From the NCBI RefSeq assembly GCF_027706745.1, contig NZ_JAQFWP010000032.1, forward strand, positions 1 through 64,000: a DNA stretch of 64,000 nt. The letters run 5' to 3'. Positions 51,465-59,911 of the stretch are shown here, one piece after another. The stretch's first letter is position 1. Each line of letters opens with the position of its first letter. A model generated the notes under the pieces. It saw only the letters and a list, made by a program, of their open reading frames with translations, was not told the DNA's origin and did not search any database. The position numbers and the translations under genes are program-made. Source of the stretch: Nocardiopsis suaedae. Lineage in GTDB: Bacteria > Actinomycetota > Actinomycetes > Streptosporangiales > Streptosporangiaceae.

Positions 51465-52096
51465 TCCGCGTCGTTCTCGCCGACGACCAGGACGCCGTCC
51501 GCACCGGGCTGTCGCTGATCCTGAACGGGGCCGAGGACATCGAGGTGGTCGCCGAGGCGGCCGACGGCCAGGAGGCCGTCGACCTCGCGCACGAGCTGGT
51601 CCCGGACGTGCTGATCATGGACATCCGGATGCCGCGCAGGGACGGGATCTCCGCCACCCGGGAGATCGGACCGACCTGCGACGTCCTCATCCTCACCACC
51701 TTCGACCTCGACGAGTACGTCTTCGCCGCGCTGCGCGCCGGTGCGGCGGGCTTCCTGCTCAAGAGCACCGACAGTGACACGCTCATCCACGCCGTGCGCC
51801 TCGTCGCCCGGGGCGAGGGCATGATCGCCCCGGCCGTGACGCGCCGCCTCATCCGCTCCTTCGCGGCCTCGCCCGCGGACGCCTCCCCGGAGCCCCGGCT
51901 GGAGCGCCTGACCGGCCGCGAGCGCGAGGTGCTCAGGTGCATCGGCCGCGGGCTGTCCAACCTGGAGATCGCCGAGCGGCTGGACATGGCCGACGCCACC
52001 GCGAAGACGCATGTCAGCCGGATCCTGTCGAAGCTGGAGCTGAAGAGCCGGGTCGAGGCGGCCATCGTCGCCCAGGAACAGGAACGGGGGCTGTGA
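51461..52096 (+). CDS. NarL/LuxR-family response regulator
   Basis: This 211-aa regulator has a receiver domain (DDQD near the start, phospho-acceptor Asp in [13 protein letters not shown], residue about 53, Lys in LLKSTDSD) and a LuxR HTH ([43 protein letters not shown]). The GTG at 51461 overlaps the truncated kinase gene, its former partner. With the kinase broken it may be unregulated or respond to another kinase. Confidence 0.88.
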   Translation: MIRVVLADDQDAVRTGLSLILNGAEDIEVVAEAADGQEAVDLAHELVPDVLIMDIRMPRRDGISATREIGPTCDVLILTTFDLDEYVFAALRAGAAGFLLKSTDSDTLIHAVRLVARGEGMIAPAVTRRLIRSFAASPADASPEPRLERLTGREREVLRCIGRGLSNLEIAERLDMADATAKTHVSRILSKLELKSRVEAAIVAQEQERGL

Positions 52097-52177
52097 GCCC
52101 GTCGGCGTGGGCGCCTCCCCGCCGCGCGGCGTGAGCCGGGCTGGAAGGGCGGACGGCCCCGGGCCGCGAGGAGGAGG

Positions 52178-52207
52178 CGGGCCGCCCCGGGACGCCGGGG
52201 CGGCCCG
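52178..52207 (+). terminator. Hairpin terminator of the kinase/regulator unit
   Basis: A perfect 13-bp stem (52178-52190 with 52195-52207) around GACG. Confidence 0.65.
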
Positions 52208-52547
52208 TCGGCGTAGGCGAGGAACGGGTGCGCGGGCAGGGATGTAAGGAACCTTCACCGGTTAGTAAACCCATCTCCGACAAAGGGCGTCTTACGGGTG
52301 AAATCTGGGGGACGAGAGTTCCGTGTTCGCCGAGTCCCGGGGAGAGGCGGGCGGACCACCGATCTCCCGGCAGTGCCGAGTGCTCTGGGATGCGCAGGTC
52401 AGAGGTCCGCACAGCGAAGAGAAAGGGTGAAGCGCATCCCTCGACGGTCCGCGCTCAAATGAGCGCTGCGCCGTTCCATCCCCCGTTTCCAGGGTGCCCG
52501 ACGCTGTCTTTTCCGTGCCCGCCTTCAATCACACGGAGTAGTCATCG
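52208..52547 (+). other. 340-bp leader region of the phosphatidyltransferase gene
   Basis: No credible ORF. The sequence is clearly less GC-rich than its surroundings and holds elements such as GGTTAGTAAACCC near 52260 and ACGGGTGAAATCTGGGGG near 52295. A long, low-GC, non-coding 5' region suggests a structured leader or several promoters. I could not match it to a known riboswitch consensus. Confidence 0.35.
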
Positions 52548-53609
52548 ATGCCCTTTGACGGGTTCACTCTCGCCGACGTCCGCGAGAGGACATATAAGAA
52601 GCGTGATTCGTGGTGGACGGTCTACCTCGTGGACCCCGTCGCCGCACGCCTGGTCCTGTTCACCGCGAACCGGACCTCCCTCACGCCCGACCACCTGACG
52701 ACCGCCGCGCTCCTGCTGGGCTGCGCCGCCGCGTTCTCCTTCGGCCGGGCCGACGTGCTCGGGCTGGTCCTGGGGGCGGTCGTCTTCCATGTCAGCTTCC
52801 TGCTGGACTGCATGGACGGCAAGATCGCCCGCTTGAAGGGCAACGGCACGGTCTTCGGGTCCTGGCTGGACTACGTGTTCGACCGGGTGCGCGTGCTCAT
52901 CTGCACGCTCGGCCTGATGGGCGGGCAGTTCGCCGCCACCGGGGACACCGTCTACATCTGGTTCGCGCTCGTCGTCGTCTTCACGGACATGTTCCGCTAC
53001 CTCAACTCGCCCCAGATGGCGAAGGTCCGCAAGAAGATGCGGCGCGCGCAGAGGGCGCGGGTGCGCCGCGGGCTGACGGAGGCGGATATCGGGGACGAGG
53101 CCTTCGTCCGGGTGCTCGGCGAGAAGCGGTACGGCGAGCTGCGGCCCCGCTTCCTCGACGAGGTGCCCGACGAGGAGGCCGCCGGGGACGGCGGTGGCGC
53201 CGTCGGCGGAGAGGCGGACGGTCTCGGCGCCTCCAGGCTCTCCTACGTGCCCGAGGAGCCTCCGTCGGGCAGCCTCGCCGAGCGCTTCCCCGCCTACGCC
53301 CGCTTCCGGGACGCGCTGCTGCGCCACCGCGTCCGCCCCCACCTGTTCAGCGGCATCGAGTTCCAGATGGGCGTGTTCATCGTCGCCCCGCTGGTGGGCG
53401 CCTTCTTCCCGGGCGCCATGCTGTGGGTCGTGGGCGCCTCCTGTGCGGGCCTGCTGTTCTTCGAGTCCTTCATCGTGGGACGGCTCTGGCAGGCGTCGCG
53501 GCGCTATGAGCGCGAGGCGGTCGTCCTGGACGAGCTCGTGCTGAGCGCGGCCGGCGACGGCGCCGAGCCGCCGAACGCGGGCCGGGCCGGGGAGAAGGCC
53601 GCCGTGTAA
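52548..53609 (+). CDS. CDP-alcohol phosphatidyltransferase family protein
   Basis: This 353-aa membrane enzyme transfers a phospho-alcohol from a CDP-activated donor. The complete motif D-x2-DG-x2-AR-x8-G-x3-D-x3-D is present in LLDCMDGKIARLKGNGTVFGSWLDYVFDR (about residues 84-112). Hydrophobic segments flank it, and a charged cytoplasmic insertion of about 110 residues (about 160-270) separates them from the last two helices. The ATG at 52548 follows CGGAG. The alcohol acceptor is unknown. Confidence 0.85.
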   Translation: MPFDGFTLADVRERTYKKRDSWWTVYLVDPVAARLVLFTANRTSLTPDHLTTAALLLGCAAAFSFGRADVLGLVLGAVVFHVSFLLDCMDGKIARLKGNGTVFGSWLDYVFDRVRVLICTLGLMGGQFAATGDTVYIWFALVVVFTDMFRYLNSPQMAKVRKKMRRAQRARVRRGLTEADIGDEAFVRVLGEKRYGELRPRFLDEVPDEEAAGDGGGAVGGEADGLGASRLSYVPEEPPSGSLAERFPAYARFRDALLRHRVRPHLFSGIEFQMGVFIVAPLVGAFFPGAMLWVVGASCAGLLFFESFIVGRLWQASRRYEREAVVLDELVLSAAGDGAEPPNAGRAGEKAAV

Positions 53610-53625
53610 GGGCGGTCCGAGCCGT

Positions 53626-53666
53626 CGCGGGGCGGGCACCGGCACCCTGCCGGCGCCCGCCCCGCG
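53626..53666 (+). terminator. Strong hairpin after the phosphatidyltransferase gene
   Basis: 19-nt arms (53626-53644 and 53648-53666) pair with one mismatch around CCC. Confidence 0.75.
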
Positions 53667-53844
53667 CGTCTCCGCGGCGCCGGGGCGCGGCCCCGCGGGT
53701 GCCCGCCGCGCGGCCTGAGCACCGCGAAGCGTGACGGTGACCCCGCACGCTAAAGGAAACAGTGGTTGGTGTCGCCGTCGCGTGAGGGATCGATGGCGAA
53801 ACTCGATTTTTACAACGGAATCCCTTGTCGTAGGCCTGTGTGCT

Positions 53845-53865
53845 CTGTCAAGGTACCGAGGACAG
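53845..53865 (+). promoter_or_regulatory. Possible operator before the polyamine operon
   Basis: CTGTC (53845-53849) and GACAG (53861-53865) are inverted around a GGTACC core, 40 bp before the first gene. The surrounding 53735-53905 is AT-richer and must hold the promoter. No regulator gene is adjacent. Confidence 0.3.
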
Positions 53866-53905
53866 CAAATGTGCCTTGCATCACCTTCGTCAGGGAGTGC
53901 CACGC

Positions 53906-55357
53906 ATGACCGAGCAGGCCAGGCCGCGCCAGCTGCGGAACTTCGTCAACGGCGACCACGCCGAGGCCGCCGACGGGCGCACGAGCGACATCGTCGATCC
54001 GGCCACCGGGCGGGTCGTCGCGCAGGCGCCGGTCTCCTCGGCGGCCGACGTGGACGCGGCCTTCAAGGCCGCCCTCGCCGCCTTCGAAGGCTCCTGGCGC
54101 GACAGCACCCCCGCCGACCGCCAGATCGCCCTCAACCGGTTCGCCGACGCCGTGGAGGAGCGCGCCGACGAGCTGGTCGCCGCCGAGGTCGCCAACTGCG
54201 GCAAGCCGGTGGCCTCCACCCGCGACGAGGAGCTGTGGCAGGTCACCGACGCGCTCCGGTTCTTCGCCGGCGCCGCCCGCACCCTGGAGGGCCGGGCCGC
54301 CGCCGAGTACCTGGCCGACCACACCTCCTGGGTGCGCCGCGAGCCCATCGGCCCCGTCGGGCAGATCACCCCCTGGAACTACCCGATGGCGATGGCCGCC
54401 TGGAAGATCGGCCCCGCCCTCGCGGCGGGGAACACCGTCGTGCTCAAGCCCTCCGACACCACCCCCATGTCCACCCTGCTGCTCGCCGAGATCGCCGCGG
54501 AGTTCCTGCCCGCCGGGGTGTTCAACGTCGTCTGCGGCGACCGCGGCACCGGCCGCGCCCTGGTCGAGCACCCGGTCCCCCGGCTCATCTCGCTCACCGG
54601 CTCCACCCGCGCCGGGTTCGAGGTCGCCCAGAGCGCCTCCACCGACCTCAAGCGCCTCCACCTGGAGCTGGGCGGCAAGGCCCCGGTCGTCGTCTTCGAC
54701 GACGCCGACGCGGCCAAGGCCGCCCAGGGCATCGCCGAGGCCGGGTTCTTCAACGCCGGGCAGGACTGCACCGCCGCCACCCGCGTGCTGGCCACGCCCG
54801 GCGTCTACGACGGCCTCTGCACCGCCCTCGCCGAGCGGGCGCGCACGACCCGCACCGGCGGCCCCGACGACACCGGCGCCGACTTCGGCCCGCTGAACAA
54901 CCCCGACCAGCTCGCCCGCGTCTCCGGCTTCCTCGACCGGGTGCCGGGCCACGCCGAGGTGCTCGCGGGCGGGAGGCGCTCGGGCGAGGCCGGGTACTTC
55001 TTCGAGCCCACCGTCGTCGCCGGGCTCCGCCAGGGCGACGAGATGGTCACCGACGAGGTCTTCGGCCCGGTCATCACCGTGCAGCAGGTCCCCGACGAGG
55101 ACACCGCCGTCGAATGGGCCAACGCGGTCCGCTACGGCCTGGCCTCCAGCGTGTGGACCCGCGACCACGCCCGTGCGCTGCGCGTCTCCCGCCGCCTGGA
55201 CTTCGGGTGCGTGTGGATCAACACCCACATCCCGCTCATCGCCGAGATGCCGCACGGCGGGTTCAAGCACTCCGGCTACGGCAAGGACCTCTCCCTGTAC
55301 AGCCTGGAGGAGTACACCCGCGTCAAGCACGTCATGAGCCACATCGGCCGGGACTAG
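53906..55357 (+). CDS. Gamma-aminobutyraldehyde dehydrogenase
   Basis: This 483-aa NAD-dependent aldehyde dehydrogenase has catalytic Cys288 (FFNAGQDCTAATRVL), general base Glu254 (LHLELGGKAP) and the Asn/Lys sites in TPWNYPMAMAAWKIGPALAAGN. The N-AGQDC form and the overall pattern match PatD/PuuC-type aminobutyraldehyde dehydrogenases. The ATG at 53906 has GGGAG upstream. Its position before a polyamine importer and an amine oxidase gene fits oxidation of the putrescine-derived aldehyde to GABA. Confidence 0.86.
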   Translation: MTEQARPRQLRNFVNGDHAEAADGRTSDIVDPATGRVVAQAPVSSAADVDAAFKAALAAFEGSWRDSTPADRQIALNRFADAVEERADELVAAEVANCGKPVASTRDEELWQVTDALRFFAGAARTLEGRAAAEYLADHTSWVRREPIGPVGQITPWNYPMAMAAWKIGPALAAGNTVVLKPSDTTPMSTLLLAEIAAEFLPAGVFNVVCGDRGTGRALVEHPVPRLISLTGSTRAGFEVAQSASTDLKRLHLELGGKAPVVVFDDADAAKAAQGIAEAGFFNAGQDCTAATRVLATPGVYDGLCTALAERARTTRTGGPDDTGADFGPLNNPDQLARVSGFLDRVPGHAEVLAGGRRSGEAGYFFEPTVVAGLRQGDEMVTDEVFGPVITVQQVPDEDTAVEWANAVRYGLASSVWTRDHARALRVSRRLDFGCVWINTHIPLIAEMPHGGFKHSGYGKDLSLYSLEEYTRVKHVMSHIGRD

Positions 55358-55368
55358 GTGAGGGCACG

Positions 55369-56547
55369 ATGGAGAGCATGACCGAGCCCACCCCCGCCGG
55401 CGCCGCCGAGGCGCCGCCCCCGACCCCCGACGTGCCCGCCATCGCGCTGGAGGGGGTCGCCAAGACCTACCGCTCCGGCCGCGAGGAGGTGCACGCGGTC
55501 TCGCGGATCGACCTGGAGATCGCCCAGGGCGAGTTCTTCTCCCTCCTCGGCCCCTCCGGGTGCGGCAAGACCACCACCATGCGGATGATCGCCGGGTTCG
55601 AGGACCCCACCGAGGGGACCGTCCGGCTCAAGGGCGCCGACGTCACCCGGGTGGCCCCGGACCGCCGCGACGTCAACATGGTGTTCCAGAGCTACGCGCT
55701 CTTCCCGCACATGAACGTCTTCGACAACATCGCCTTCGGACTGCGGCGCAGGGGCACCCCCGGCGCCGAGATCCGCAGCCGGGTCGGAGAGATGCTCGAC
55801 CTCGTCGAGCTGTCCGGCCGGGAGAGGACCAAGCCCGGCCGCATGTCCGGGGGCCAGCAGCAGCGGGTCGCCCTGGCGCGGGCGCTGGTCAACCGGCCCA
55901 GCGCGCTCCTGCTGGACGAGCCGCTGGGCGCCCTCGACCTCAAGCTCCGCCAGGCCATGCAGATGGAGCTCAAGCGCATCCAGCGGGACGTGGGCATCAC
56001 CTTCGTCTACGTCACCCACGACCAGGGCGAGGCGCTGACCATGTCGGACCGCATCGCCGTGATGAACAAGGGCTCCGTCGAGCAGCTCGGCGGGCCGCGG
56101 GAGATCTACGAGCGCCCGGCCTCGCGGTTCGTCGCCGGGTTCATCGGCACCTCCAACCTGCTGTCGGGGAGCGTCACCGACGCCTCGGGCGGACTGGTCA
56201 CCTTCCCGGTCGGCGAGAGCGGCGCGGTCTGCGCCACCGCGGAGGCCGCCGTCGGCGCCGCGGTGGAGGTCACCGTCCGGCCGGAGAAGATCGCGCTGCA
56301 CACCGCGCGCCCGGACGGCGCGGGCGCCCGCTCGCGGGTGCCGGGCACGGTCCGGGAGGTGGTGTACCTGGGCGCGTCCACGCACTACACCGTCGTCCTC
56401 GACGGCGCGGGGTCCGACGGCGGATCCGCCGCGCCGGAGCTCACCGTCTTCACCCAGAACGCCGCCGGGACCGACGACGGCCCCGGCCGCGGCGACCGGG
56501 TCTGGCTGGAGTGGAGCCCCGAGCACTCCTATGTGCTGCCCGCCTGA
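55369..56547 (+). CDS. potA: Spermidine/putrescine ABC transporter ATPase PotA
   Basis: This 392-aa ATPase has Walker [11 protein letters not shown] (about 61-70), signature [15 protein letters not shown], Walker [16 protein letters not shown], switch His YVTHDQGEA and a C-terminal TOBE domain (about 280-392, [11 protein letters not shown]). The ATG at 55369 is preceded by GGTGAGGG; ATG at 55378 is an alternative. First of the four transporter genes. Confidence 0.88.
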   Translation: MESMTEPTPAGAAEAPPPTPDVPAIALEGVAKTYRSGREEVHAVSRIDLEIAQGEFFSLLGPSGCGKTTTMRMIAGFEDPTEGTVRLKGADVTRVAPDRRDVNMVFQSYALFPHMNVFDNIAFGLRRRGTPGAEIRSRVGEMLDLVELSGRERTKPGRMSGGQQQRVALARALVNRPSALLLDEPLGALDLKLRQAMQMELKRIQRDVGITFVYVTHDQGEALTMSDRIAVMNKGSVEQLGGPREIYERPASRFVAGFIGTSNLLSGSVTDASGGLVTFPVGESGAVCATAEAAVGAAVEVTVRPEKIALHTARPDGAGARSRVPGTVREVVYLGASTHYTVVLDGAGSDGGSAAPELTVFTQNAAGTDDGPGRGDRVWLEWSPEHSYVLPA

Positions 56548-56613
56548 GGCCCCGGCGCCCGCGGACCGCACCACCGGGAACCACCATCCCCCGACACGGA
56601 AGAGAGTCCTCCC

Positions 56614-57840
56614 GTGAGCAGAATCGACCGCGCCCTCCTGCGAGGGATGACCCGTGCCCGCATGAGCCGCCGCGGCCTGCTGGGGGCGGCCGGGCTGGCC
56701 GCCGCCGGCGCGGCGCTGACCGGCTGCGGCGTCGGCGGGCAGGGGGCGGGCAAGGCCCCCGAGTCCGAGGACTTCTGGGCGGGCAAGGAGAGCAACGGCA
56801 AGCTGAGATTCGCCAACTGGCCGCTGTACATGGACGCCGAGCGCACCCAGCTCAAGGAGTTCACCGAGGCCACCGGCGTCAAGGTGGACTACGACGAGGC
56901 GGTGCAGGAGAACCACTCGTTCTTCGGCAAGATCCAGCCCAAGCTCGCCGACGGCGAATCCATCGGCTACGACCTCATGGTGCTGTCCACCGGCATCGAG
57001 CTGGCCAAGCTGGTCGAGCTGGGCTACCTGGCGCCGCTGGACCACACCAAGATGCCCAACTTCTCCGACTACGCCGGGGACAAGTACCAGGACCCCAGCT
57101 ACGACCCGGGCAACCGGTTCACCGTGCCCTACACCTCCGGCATCACCGGCATCGCCTACAACCCCGATTACGTGGACCGGGAGATCACCAGCATCGCCGA
57201 CCTGTGGCGGCCCGAGTTCGAGGGCAAGGTCGGCATGATGGCCGACCCGCAGGAGATCGCCAACTTCGCGCTGCTGCTCAACGGGGTGGCCCCGGCCGAC
57301 TCCACCGAACAGGACTGGGAGAAGGCCGCCGACAAGCTCAAGGAGCAGCGCGACAAGGGCATCGTGCGCCGCTACTACCAGCAGGACTACATCCAGCCGC
57401 TGACCAACGGCGACGTGTGGCTGTCCATGGCCTGGTCGGGCGACGTGTTCCAGCAGAACGCCGAGGAGGGCGCCGGGCTGGAGTTCGTCGTCCCCGAGGA
57501 GGGCGCCACGCTCTGGAGCGACCTGATGATGATCCCGCGCACCGCCGCCAACCCGGTCGACGCCCTGATGCTGATGGACTTCCTCTACGAGCCGGACGTG
57601 GCCGCGGGCCTGGCCGAGTACATCAACTACATCCCGCCGGTGCCCGAGGTGCAGAACATCCTGGAGGAGAAGGCGGCCGACGCCTCCGGAGAGGAGAAGG
57701 AGTTCCTGGAGGACCTGGTGGGCAGCCCGCTGGTGTTCCCCACCGATGAGGACTACACCAAGCTGCACAACTACGTCCCGCTGTCGGTGGACCAGGAGGA
57801 GTCGTTCTCCCCCCTGTTCCTGTCGGTGACCCAGTCCTAG
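56614..57840 (+). CDS. potD: Polyamine-binding lipoprotein PotD type
   Basis: A 408-aa substrate-binding protein with a twin-arginine signal (MSRRGLLGAAGLAAAG) that ends in a lipobox, LTGC, with Cys38, so it is exported folded and lipidated. The mature domain begins KLRFANWPLYMD, as in PotD/PotF, and contains YTSGITGIAYNPDYV, LWRPEFEGKVGMMADPQE and LSMAWSGDVFQ, the usual polyamine-pocket region. GTG at 56614. Confidence 0.88.
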   Translation: MSRIDRALLRGMTRARMSRRGLLGAAGLAAAGAALTGCGVGGQGAGKAPESEDFWAGKESNGKLRFANWPLYMDAERTQLKEFTEATGVKVDYDEAVQENHSFFGKIQPKLADGESIGYDLMVLSTGIELAKLVELGYLAPLDHTKMPNFSDYAGDKYQDPSYDPGNRFTVPYTSGITGIAYNPDYVDREITSIADLWRPEFEGKVGMMADPQEIANFALLLNGVAPADSTEQDWEKAADKLKEQRDKGIVRRYYQQDYIQPLTNGDVWLSMAWSGDVFQQNAEEGAGLEFVVPEEGATLWSDLMMIPRTAANPVDALMLMDFLYEPDVAAGLAEYINYIPPVPEVQNILEEKAADASGEEKEFLEDLVGSPLVFPTDEDYTKLHNYVPLSVDQEESFSPLFLSVTQS

Positions 57841-57850
57841 GGCGGCGCGC

Positions 57851-58729
57851 ATGACCGACGAACGCAGACCGCGGCTCGCCACGCGGGCCGCCCCCTACCT
57901 CCTGGTCGCCCCGGCCTGGCTGTGGCTGGCGCTGTTCTTCGTGGTGCCGATCGCCACGATCCTGTCGATGTCCCTGATGAGCGGGAACCTCTACGACGGG
58001 TACTCGCTCACCTGGGAGTTCGGCAACTACGCCGCGGCGGTCGGCACCTACTGGGAGCAGATCGGCCGCTCGCTGCTGTACGGCGCCTGCGCGACCGTGC
58101 TGTGCATCCTCATCGGCTACCCGTGCGCCTACTGGATCGCCTTCCGGGGCGGGGCGTACAAGAACGTCTACCTGCTGCTGCTCCTGCTGCCCATGTTCGT
58201 GTCGTTCGTGCTGCGGACGATCTCCTGGAAGGCCTTCCTCGCCGACCAGGGCATCATCCTGGGCACGCTCAAGGGCATCGGGCTGCTGCCGGACGGCGCC
58301 TACGTCCTCAACAGCGCGCCGGCGGTCGTGTTCGGTCTGGCCTACAACTTCCTGCCGTTCATGGTGCTGCCGGTGTACGCGGTGCTGGAGCGGATGGACC
58401 ACCGGGTGGTCGAGGCCGCCCGCGACCTGTACGCCGGGCCGGTGCGCGCCTTCACCCGGGTCGTGCTGCCGATGTCGCTGCCGGGCGTGTTCGCCGGGGT
58501 GATCATGACCTTCATCCCGACCTCGGCCGACTACGTCAACGCCACCGTGCTCGGCGGCGCCCACAACACCATGGTCGGCAAGGTCATCGAGAGCCAGTAC
58601 CTGGTGAACAACGCCTACCCGATGGCGGCCTCCATCACCTTCGTGCTGATGGCGGTGCTGCTGGTGGGCATCTTCAGCTACGCCCGGGCGCTGGGGACCG
58701 ACCGAGTGATGGAGGCGAGTGCCCGATGA
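57851..58729 (+). CDS. potB: Polyamine ABC transporter permease PotB type
   Basis: A 292-aa permease with six hydrophobic segments. The EAA coupling loop is VVEAARDLYAGPVRAFTRVVLPMSLPGV. PYLLVAPAWLWLALFFVVPIATIL is the first helix. ATG at 57851, ten bases after the binding-protein stop; overlaps potC by four bases. Confidence 0.9.
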   Translation: MTDERRPRLATRAAPYLLVAPAWLWLALFFVVPIATILSMSLMSGNLYDGYSLTWEFGNYAAAVGTYWEQIGRSLLYGACATVLCILIGYPCAYWIAFRGGAYKNVYLLLLLLPMFVSFVLRTISWKAFLADQGIILGTLKGIGLLPDGAYVLNSAPAVVFGLAYNFLPFMVLPVYAVLERMDHRVVEAARDLYAGPVRAFTRVVLPMSLPGVFAGVIMTFIPTSADYVNATVLGGAHNTMVGKVIESQYLVNNAYPMAASITFVLMAVLLVGIFSYARALGTDRVMEASAR

Positions 58730-59562
58730 CCGCGACGAGCGCGCCCGCCCCGCCCGCGGCCCCCGCACCGGCCCGCGCCCGCCGTCCGCGGCGGCGCGTC
58801 GACTGGGGCAAGTACGTCACCTGGGCGGTCATCGCCTGGCTGCTGTCCCCGATCGCGTTCATGATCGTGTTCAGCTTCAACGACATCAAGGGCCGCCACA
58901 ACGTGACCTGGCAGGGGTTCACCCTGCACTGGTACGCCGACGCCCTCGCCTACCCGGACCTGACGCAGGCGCTGGTGAACTCGCTGCTCATCGCCCTGCT
59001 GACGATGGTGTTCGCCGGGCTGCTGGGCGGGCTGCTGGGCCTGGCCCTGGGGCGGTACACCTTCCGCGGGCAGGGCGCCACCGACCTGGTCATGTTCTCG
59101 GCCATCTCGGCGCCCGAGGTGGTGATGGGCGCCGGGCTGCTGTCGATGTTCCTGACCATGAACATCGCCACCGGGTTCTGGACGATCGTGGTCAGCCACG
59201 TGATGTTCTCGGTGTCGTTCGTGGCGATCACCGTGCGGGCCCGGGTGCTGGCGCTCGACCCGGCCCTGGAGGAGGCCGCCCGCGACCTGGGCGCCTCGGC
59301 CTGGACCACGTTCCGGCTGGTGACCCTGCCGATGCTGGCCCCGGCGCTGATGGCCGGCGGGCTGATCGCCTTCGTGCTGTCCATCGACGACTACATCATC
59401 ACCACCTTCGTCAGCGGCAACACCAGCACGTTCCCGCTGTGGATCTGGGGCACCACCCGGGTGGGCACCCCGCCGCAGGTGAACGTGATGGGGACGCTGA
59501 TCTTCGCGGTCGGCGTGCTGCTCGCGGTGGTGAACGCGGCCATGGCCCGGCGCCGGGCCTGA
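58726..59562 (+). CDS. potC: Polyamine ABC transporter permease PotC type
   Basis: A 278-aa permease, the second membrane subunit. The EAA loop is LEEAARDLGASAWTTFRLVTLPMLAPALMAG; LSIDDYIITTFVSG is highly typical of PotC/PotI. The first 25 residues are an Ala/Pro/Arg tail. ATG at 58726 inside the potB stop (ATGA). Confidence 0.9.
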   Translation: MTATSAPAPPAAPAPARARRPRRRVDWGKYVTWAVIAWLLSPIAFMIVFSFNDIKGRHNVTWQGFTLHWYADALAYPDLTQALVNSLLIALLTMVFAGLLGGLLGLALGRYTFRGQGATDLVMFSAISAPEVVMGAGLLSMFLTMNIATGFWTIVVSHVMFSVSFVAITVRARVLALDPALEEAARDLGASAWTTFRLVTLPMLAPALMAGGLIAFVLSIDDYIITTFVSGNTSTFPLWIWGTTRVGTPPQVNVMGTLIFAVGVLLAVVNAAMARRRA

Positions 59563-59911
59563 CCCGCGCCGACGCCCCGGCCCCGCCCCGGTGGCCTCTT
59601 CCCCGGGGCGGGAGCACGGGCGCCCGCCTGTCCGTTTAATCGATGAACCGTCCGCGATGGGTGATTCGGCCGGATCCCCGGCAGACCCGACCGGCCCCAG
59701 GACGCCCAGGGCCGTCCGCCGCCGAGGAGTTGAGGATTCGAAGGCTCCCCGCCTGAAGGCGGGGGGTTCCGGCCTCCACGGCGTGCGCGGGGATTCACGG
59801 CTCAGGCAGCCACCCGGGCCAGCGGCCTGGGTGGACGTGCACCGTCGACACCGTCCGGGGGCCGGCCCGCCCGGACCAGCACCACAACAGCCTATGAGGA
59901 AGGTACGACAG
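59563..59911. other. 349-bp gap between potC and the amine oxidase gene
   Basis: No gene is visible. It contains the small hairpin at 59747-59764, described separately, and must hold the promoter of the amine oxidase gene if that gene is not read through from potC. Confidence 0.4.
59728..59772. mobile_element. Possible IS200/IS605 end relic
   Basis: GAGGATTCGAAGGCTCCCCGCCTGAAGGCGGGGGGTTCC contains a 7-bp stem (59747-59753 with 59758-59764) with a TGAA loop. Such CCCCGCCT-GAA-GGCGGGG hairpins with a short flank are typical of IS200/IS605 ends and of the omega-RNA tail after tnpB. No transposase or tnpB remnant is found, so at most a solo end remains. Confidence 0.3.

Noticed and set aside
52240-52330. 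c-di-AMP (ydaO/yuaA) or TPP riboswitch before the phosphatidyltransferase gene
   Set aside because: Only short stretches resemble the consensus and I could not align the full set of conserved segments.
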